Assembly: GCA_937902665.1 (NCBI GenBank)
Contig: CALELM010000035.1
Span: forward strand, 1 to 11,298
Direction of reading: 5' to 3'
DNA from: an uncultured Selenomonadaceae bacterium
GTDB lineage: Bacteria > Bacillota > Negativicutes > Selenomonadales > Selenomonadaceae
Length of the DNA: 11,298 nt
The position numbers were made by a program, and so were the translations under genes. Below are positions 7,575 through 11,298 of the stretch, in pieces. Under the pieces are notes generated by a model that saw only the letters and a list, made by a program, of their open reading frames with translations, searched no databases and had not been told where the DNA came from. Each line of letters begins with the position of its first letter. Position 1 is the stretch's first letter.

Positions 7575-7775
7575 TTACTTTTTCTCGGAATCGCTCGCTG
7601 CTTCGAGCTTTTGCGCATCCTCTGTCACGTTCACAGGCTCGTCCTTGTTTGCGCTCTTGAATTCCTTGATGCTCTTTCCCAGTGCCTTTCCCACATCGGG
7701 AAGCTTTCCCGGTCCAAAAAGCACCAATCCAATAATCAAAATCAATACCAGCTCAGGTACGCCAAATCCAAACAT
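7575..7775 (-). CDS. tatA: Twin-arginine translocase subunit TatA
   Basis: A 66-residue protein with one N-terminal transmembrane helix (VPELVLILIIGLVLF), the FGPGKLPDVGKALGKSIKEF hinge and amphipathic helix, and a short charged tail. TatA oligomers form or thin the membrane at the translocation site. ATG at 7775 is chosen because GGAGG is 8 bases upstream; an in-frame codon at 7793 lies upstream of that site and would add six residues. Residue 8 is Glu, which in E. coli is TatB-like. It lies between the longer paralogue and tatC, in the usual tat order. Confidence 0.94.
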   Translation of the reverse strand: MFGFGVPELVLILIIGLVLFGPGKLPDVGKALGKSIKEFKSANKDEPVNVTEDAQKLEAASDSEKK

Positions 7776-7811
7776 TTCACTGTCCTCCCACAAATCCAGT
7801 CATACATTCGC

Positions 7812-8222
7812 CTATGCGTTTTCTTTTTGCACTTCCGCTTTTTGCAGTTCCGCTTTTTGCGCCTCAATCTGCCTGCGCACGGATTCCTGCGTCGGCGGTT
7901 CATAACCACCGTTCACTGGTGGCTCTGCCACGGCATCCGCCTCCTTGGGGATGGATTGCTCTTCCCCTGCCATCTCCGGCTTCATTTCCTTTTCTTCTAC
8001 GGGAAGCTCCTCCTTCACAGGTTTCGGCTTCTCCGTCCCTGCTCGCACAGTCCTTTCAGGCTCCGGTGCATGCATTGCCTCCTGCAAGGCGCTCGATGCC
8101 CTGCGGAATTCCCTCATTCCCTTGCCCACGGCACGGCCAATCTCCGGCAGCTTGCTCGGGCCAAACACGATAAGTCCCACAATCAAAATCAGAATAAATT
8201 CCGGAATCCCGATTCCAAACAC
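7812..8222 (-). CDS. TatA/TatB-family translocase protein with long charged tail
   Basis: A 136-residue protein. Residues 1-45 are a TatA/B module: membrane helix IPEFILILIVGLIVF, then FGPSKLPEIGRAVGKGMREF. The remaining 90 or so residues are rich in Glu, Lys and Pro, probably disordered, and end in KAELQKAEVQK, encoded by a 13-base direct repeat (ttccgctttttgc, near 7835-7860). The length and long tail resemble TatB, and Glu8 fits TatB. The hinge resembles Firmicute TatA, so I leave the symbol open. The start is GTG at 8222 with AGGGGGTGG just upstream. It lies 11 bases after the polyprenyl synthase gene and 36 before tatA. Confidence 0.9.
   Translation of the reverse strand: MFGIGIPEFILILIVGLIVFGPSKLPEIGRAVGKGMREFRRASSALQEAMHAPEPERTVRAGTEKPKPVKEELPVEEKEMKPEMAGEEQSIPKEADAVAEPPVNGGYEPPTQESVRRQIEAQKAELQKAEVQKENA
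7835..7860 (-). repeat. 13-base direct repeat in the tail of the TatA/B-like gene
   Basis: The 13-base unit ttccgctttttgc occurs twice about 15 bases apart on the plus strand, encoding the repeated QKAE segments at the protein's C-terminus. The repeat keeps the frame. Confidence 0.7.
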
Positions 8223-8233
8223 ACTGCCACCCC

Positions 8234-9211
8234 CTAAAAGTCACGCTCGCCGATAAAATCCACGACCTGAAGAAATGCGTCCCTTATTTCCATTGGGAGT
8301 GATGCAGGCAATGCCAAGCGCGCCTGTTCCAAGTACTCGTCCGCCTTCCTCATGGCAAATGCCACGCCATCGCTTTCCTTGACAATCTCCAGCGCACGCC
8401 TCACCATGTCATCTGTCATGTCGGGATTGGTCACGATGGCTTCCAGTTCTGCACAATCCGGGCTTTCTTTGAGTGCCTTCATCACGGGAAGCGTCACGAT
8501 CCCCTGCCGAATGTCATTGCCGGCAGGCTTTCCCGTCTTTTCTGTATCCTGCTCGATGTCCAAGAGATCATCTGTGATCTGGAATGCCATACCGATCGCA
8601 TGCCCAAATTCTGCCATGCGCACCACATCCTCCTGCGGCATGCCGCCGATCCTTGCGCCAAGCTCACTGCATACCTCAAGGAAATCTGCCGTTTTCTTCT
8701 TGATGCGGTCGTAATAATCCTCCATATCAAGAGAAGCTTGGTATTCCTTGCTGTCCTGAATGATTTCCCCCGTACTCAAATTGCAGACCAGCTCCGCCAT
8801 GCGTGTGCAGACCTCCGCGCCATAGTCTCCTGCCGCCACCAGCTGGAACGCACGCGCAAAAACATAATCCCCGCTCAGCACGGAAACCTGATTTCCCCAT
8901 TTTGCATTTGCCGTAGGCTTCCCACGCCGCAGCGCTGCCTCATCAATCACATCATCATGCACGAGAGATGCCGTATGGATAAGCTCCAAGGACACAGCAA
9001 GCGGCATCGCCTTTTCCAAGGAAAAATCCTTTCCTCCATGTGCTGCCAAAAGGAAAAGTGCCGGTCTGAGCCGCTTGCCCCCAGCCGTCACCAAATGCGT
9101 TCCAATCTCCTCCACCACAGCAACGGACGAATCCACCGCTTCCAAAAGCTTTTTTTCCAAAAGCTCCAAATCACTCTTTATCACATCAAACATTTCGTTC
9201 GACAAAATCAT
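8234..9211 (-). CDS. Long-chain polyprenyl diphosphate synthase
   Basis: Condenses isopentenyl diphosphate with an allylic primer to make the long isoprenoid tail, most likely for a quinone here. From ATG 9211 the protein has 325 residues, normal for the family. GGKRLRP is at 44-50. The first Asp-rich motif DDVID is at 86-90 (ASLVHDDVIDEAALRRG). The second, DDLLD, is at 214-218 (FQITDDLLDIEQDTEKTGKP). Small residues before the first motif (Ala81, Ser82) fit a long product rather than C15 or C20; exact length is unknown. The start is uncertain: ATG 9211, TTG 9220 or ATG 9193 are possible, and none has a strong ribosome binding site. It is the first gene of the operon, behind a candidate promoter. 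Confidence 0.93.
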   Translation of the reverse strand: MILSNEMFDVIKSDLELLEKKLLEAVDSSVAVVEEIGTHLVTAGGKRLRPALFLLAAHGGKDFSLEKAMPLAVSLELIHTASLVHDDVIDEAALRRGKPTANAKWGNQVSVLSGDYVFARAFQLVAAGDYGAEVCTRMAELVCNLSTGEIIQDSKEYQASLDMEDYYDRIKKKTADFLEVCSELGARIGGMPQEDVVRMAEFGHAIGMAFQITDDLLDIEQDTEKTGKPAGNDIRQGIVTLPVMKALKESPDCAELEAIVTNPDMTDDMVRRALEIVKESDGVAFAMRKADEYLEQARLALPASLPMEIRDAFLQVVDFIGERDF

Positions 9212-9252
9212 CACCCGCAATAGAGAAACATTCCCATTTTTTCAACGTGACT

Positions 9253-9281
9253 ATTTTATCATACTTCGCCAAATCTGTATA
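9253..9281 (-). promoter_or_regulatory. Candidate promoter of the polyprenyl synthase-tat-ubi-folD-fhs operon
   Basis: On the minus strand TATACA (9276-9281) and TAAAAT (9253-9258) are spaced by 17 bases, about 42 bases before ATG 9211. Each box matches consensus at four or five of six positions. No other promoter is evident in the gaps down to the terminator at 1856, where most genes are separated by under 40 bases or overlap. Confidence 0.5.
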
Positions 9282-9330
9282 TCCTCCAGCGCAGAAGTTC
9301 TCCAAACGCAAAAATCAGCAAATTCCCAAT

Positions 9331-9399
9331 GACCATGATGTTCGTGGACCATTTCATACGGTACAGGCATTGATGGAGGACCTTAATGCTGACGATTGA
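9331..9399 (+). pseudogene. Remnant of a DinJ/RelB-type antitoxin (C-terminus only)
   Basis: A plus-strand frame ends FHTVQALMEDLNADD-stop at 9397-9399. This closely resembles the C-terminal end of RelB/DinJ antitoxins, which often finish with an LMEDLN-type sequence. It overlaps the toxin start by 14 bases, the usual arrangement. Upstream the frame stays open, but I see no ribbon-helix-helix domain and no credible start codon. The DNA-binding half therefore seems lost or scrambled. Only about the last 15 residues are supported; the boundary at 9331 is approximate. Confidence 0.6.
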
Positions 9400-9652
9400 G
9401 TATCCGTCTATTTTCAAAAAAGACTACAAGCGTGCCATGAAACGTGGCTGCAATCCCAAAAATTTCGAGACCGTTGTTCAGCTGCTTCAAAGTCAACGCC
9501 AACTACCAGATAAGTATCATGATCATGCACTCACAGATTCGCGAAACTTCAAGAATGTTCGGGAGTGCCATATTGAGCCTGACTGGCTGCTGGTATACCA
9601 AATCATAGAAGAACGTCTGGTACTAAAGCTTATGCGGACTGGCACACAGTGA
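9386..9652 (+). pseudogene. YafQ-family mRNA-interferase toxin with damaged C-terminus
   Basis: An 88-residue product of the RelE/ParE superfamily, YafQ branch, cleaving mRNA on the ribosome when intact. FKKDYKRAMKRG, KYHDHALTD (His47) and RECHIEPDWLLVYQI (His62, Asp66) match YafQ positions. The protein stops after MRTGTQ, where relatives end RTGTHSDLF. The missing His corresponds to E. coli YafQ His87, a catalytic residue, and the terminal Phe is also lost. The missing tail HSDLF-stop is present in another frame at 9645-9662. Restoring one CA unit in the short CA run (9643-9648) would rejoin it. The start is ATG 9386, with GGAGG 6 bases upstream. It is probably inactive unless frameshifted or a sequencing error. 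Confidence 0.85.
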
Positions 9653-9702
9653 TTTGTTTTGATCCCTGAAAACTTGTGATACAAGAAAATTTCATTGGCA
9701 CG

Positions 9703-9747
9703 GGCTGTGCATGAGCGAGAAATCCCTCATGCGCAGCCTCATTTTTT
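9703..9747 (+). terminator. Hairpin terminator between convergent genes
   Basis: A 13-bp stem (9703-9715 with 9726-9738, one G-T pair) and 10-base loop is followed by tcatttttt on the plus strand, so it can end toxin transcription. It lies after the end of the minus-strand hemW, and the same hairpin could slow transcription from that side, although no long T run follows in that direction. Confidence 0.75.
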
Positions 9748-9759
9748 CGAATCGGCACT

Positions 9760-10890
9760 CTACAGCAAAAATTCCTCAAACACGATATTCCCAAATTTCA
9801 TGCCAAGCTTGGTAAGCCGCACTCCCTGCGTATCCACAAAAAGAAGTCCCCGTTCTTCCATGCGGCGTATCGCATCCCCGTAAACGGATTCCAAGGAAAC
9901 AGAAAACTTCTTCAAGAAGCGGTCTCTCCAAATTCCCTCCGCAGTACGGAGGGCAAGGAATGCATATTCCTCCATGCTATTTTCCGCCGAAACTTCCTCC
10001 TCCAGCCTGCCTGCGCTTCTTCCTTCCTGCTGGCAGGAAATATATTCCTGCAGGCTTGCCGTATTCTCCCACCGAATTCCTTCCAAATAAGAATGTGCCG
10101 CCGCTCCCACGCCTAAATACGGCACATCCTGCCAATAACCGAGATTATGCCTTCCAGCAAAACCTTTCCTCGCAAAGTTTGAAATCTCATATCTCTCATA
10201 GCCATGTGCCGGAAGGATTTCTGTCATGTAATCATACATCTGCTCAGCAAGCTTCTCGGACGGCAGGCACAGCTTTCCCATTTCCTGCTGACGAAAAAAT
10301 ACCGTCCCCTCCTCCAGCTGCAATCCGTAAATGGAAATATGCGGAACGGCAAGCGACAGCGCCTGCTCCACACTCCTCTGCAAATCCTCCATCGACTGCC
10401 GCGGAAGCGCATACATGAGGTCAATGCTGATATTCTCGAAGCCTGCCTGCCGTGCCATCAAAACAGCCCGCACAGCCTGCTCACTCGTATGAATCCGCCC
10501 AATTCCTGCAAGAAGCCTGTCCTCAAAGCTCTGCACGCCGACACTCAGCCGATTCACGCCATACGCCCGCAGGGTGGCAAGATACGGTGCATCAACAGTT
10601 CCCGGATTTGCTTCCACCGTAAACTCTTCCGCCATGCCAAAAACAGCAAGTGCATGAAGCAGTTTCTCCATCAGGTGGCTTGGCAAAGCAGTCGGAGTTC
10701 CGCCCCCTATATAAATAGTGGCAGGACTTCCCCATTTTTCCAAATACAAGAAGCCCCGTACCGCAAGCTCACAGCACAGGGCATCCACATAAGCCTCCAT
10801 ATAGCGTTCCCTGCCGGCATAGGACGGGAAATCACAATAATAACACTTCTGCCGGCAAAAGGGAACATGCACATACAACTCCCAACGCAT
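9760..10890 (-). CDS. hemW: HemW-like radical SAM protein (coproporphyrinogen III oxidase family)
   Basis: A 376-residue radical SAM enzyme. The [4Fe-4S] cysteines are Cys12, Cys16 and Cys19 in FCRQKCYYCDF; HemN's fourth cysteine is Phe21 here, as in HemW. GGGTPT at 62-67, VEANPGTVD and NRLSVGVQSFED follow, and the HemW C-terminal domain ends FGNIVFEEFLL. HemW proteins bind haem and act as haem chaperones for respiratory enzymes; they are often wrongly annotated as oxygen-independent coproporphyrinogen oxidase. ATG at 10890 shares one base with the lepA stop (TGATG), suggesting translational coupling. The lepA-hemW order is common in Firmicutes. Confidence 0.94.
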   Translation of the reverse strand: MRWELYVHVPFCRQKCYYCDFPSYAGRERYMEAYVDALCCELAVRGFLYLEKWGSPATIYIGGGTPTALPSHLMEKLLHALAVFGMAEEFTVEANPGTVDAPYLATLRAYGVNRLSVGVQSFEDRLLAGIGRIHTSEQAVRAVLMARQAGFENISIDLMYALPRQSMEDLQRSVEQALSLAVPHISIYGLQLEEGTVFFRQQEMGKLCLPSEKLAEQMYDYMTEILPAHGYERYEISNFARKGFAGRHNLGYWQDVPYLGVGAAAHSYLEGIRWENTASLQEYISCQQEGRSAGRLEEEVSAENSMEEYAFLALRTAEGIWRDRFLKKFSVSLESVYGDAIRRMEERGLLFVDTQGVRLTKLGMKFGNIVFEEFLL

Positions 10891-11298
10891 CAGTCAATCT
10901 TCAGAATCGCCATGAAAGCCTCCTGCGGAACCTCGACACTCCCCACAGCCTTCATGCGTTTCTTTCCTTCCTTTTGCTTTTCCAGCAACTTGCGCTTGCG
11001 AGTAATATCGCCGCCATAGCACTTTGCCAAAACGTCCTTGCGTCTGGCACGAACATTCTCCCTCGCAATCACCTTGCTACCAATCGCCGCCTGAATCGGA
11101 ATCTCGAACATCTGCTGCGGAATAATTTCCTTGAGCTTTGACACGAGCTGACGGCCACGGCTTGCCGCACGATCCCTGTGAACGATAGTCGAGAGCGCAT
11201 CGACAGGATCTCCGTTGAGAAGAATCTCGAGCTTGACCAGCTTCGAAGTGCCGTCAACCGGGTGTGCATCATCAGCTGTCTCGTCCTTTGCTGGTTCG
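10890..11298 (-). CDS. lepA: Elongation factor 4 (LepA), C-terminal part only
   Basis: The visible 135 residues match the end of LepA, a ribosomal GTPase that back-translocates or remodels stalled ribosomes. RKDVLAKCYGGDITRKRK, LLEKQKEGKKRMK and VGSVEVPQEAFMAILKID are the near-invariant LepA C-terminal domain. The 5' part, including the GTPase domain, lies beyond the window. At the visible N-terminal edge the stretch EPAKDETADDAHPVDGT precedes KLVKLEILLNGDPVDAL, where LepA usually has a short segment such as YRESDLVKL. This looks like an acidic insertion. The stop overlaps hemW by one base. Confidence 0.96.
   Translation of the reverse strand, partial: EPAKDETADDAHPVDGTSKLVKLEILLNGDPVDALSTIVHRDRAASRGRQLVSKLKEIIPQQMFEIPIQAAIGSKVIARENVRARRKDVLAKCYGGDITRKRKLLEKQKEGKKRMKAVGSVEVPQEAFMAILKID

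Noticed and set aside
9670..9684. Small hairpin cttgt-gat-acaag after the toxin gene
   Set aside because: The stem is only 5 bp and AT-rich. The 13-bp hairpin at 9703-9738 is a much better terminator; at most this is a weak aid for transcription coming from hemW.

Overview
The window looks like chromosome from a diderm Firmicute of the Negativicutes (Selenomonas, Mitsuokella or Centipeda type). This is inferred from three things. An autotransporter gene implies an outer membrane. The housekeeping genes have Firmicute-like features, with strong GGAGG ribosome binding sites and TTG/GTG starts. UbiA/UbiD quinone genes sit beside Tat genes, polyprenyl synthase, folD and fhs. No rRNA, tRNA, CRISPR array, insertion sequence or prophage was seen.

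Layout, left to right; all but one gene lie on the minus strand. (1) 1-1675: the first ~558 codons of an autotransporter adhesin with signal peptide, beta-helix-like repeats, Pro-Thr linker and the start of a beta-barrel; its 3' end lies outside the window. (2) 1676-1909: non-coding, with the terminator of the next unit, an inverted repeat and a possible promoter. (3) 1910-9211: eight tightly packed minus-strand genes, transcribed in the order polyprenyl synthase, long TatA/B-like protein, tatA, tatC, ubiD-like, ubiA-like (MqnP-like), folD, fhs. A candidate promoter lies at 9253-9281 and an intrinsic terminator at 1856-1895. (4) 9331-9652, plus strand: a decayed DinJ/RelB-YafQ toxin-antitoxin module. 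Only the antitoxin C-terminus is recognisable, and the toxin has lost its last residues, including the catalytic His, through what looks like loss of one CA dinucleotide. (5) 9703-9747: a hairpin terminator between convergent genes. (6) 9760-11298: hemW and the C-terminal part of lepA, overlapping by one base.

How the genes fit together: the polyprenyl synthase makes a long isoprenoid tail, the UbiA-like enzyme attaches it to an aromatic acid, and the UbiD-like enzyme decarboxylates the product. This matches the late steps of menaquinone synthesis by the futalosine route. The embedded tat genes export folded, often cofactor-bearing redox proteins. FolD and Fhs interconvert formate and one-carbon folates. 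Joining quinone synthesis, Tat export and formate/C1 metabolism suggests coordination around anaerobic respiration, but that is inference.

Most of the window is ordinary housekeeping sequence, and I found no convincing undescribed system. The points most worth checking are the broken toxin-antitoxin module, the repeat and linker structure of the autotransporter, and the acidic insert in LepA.
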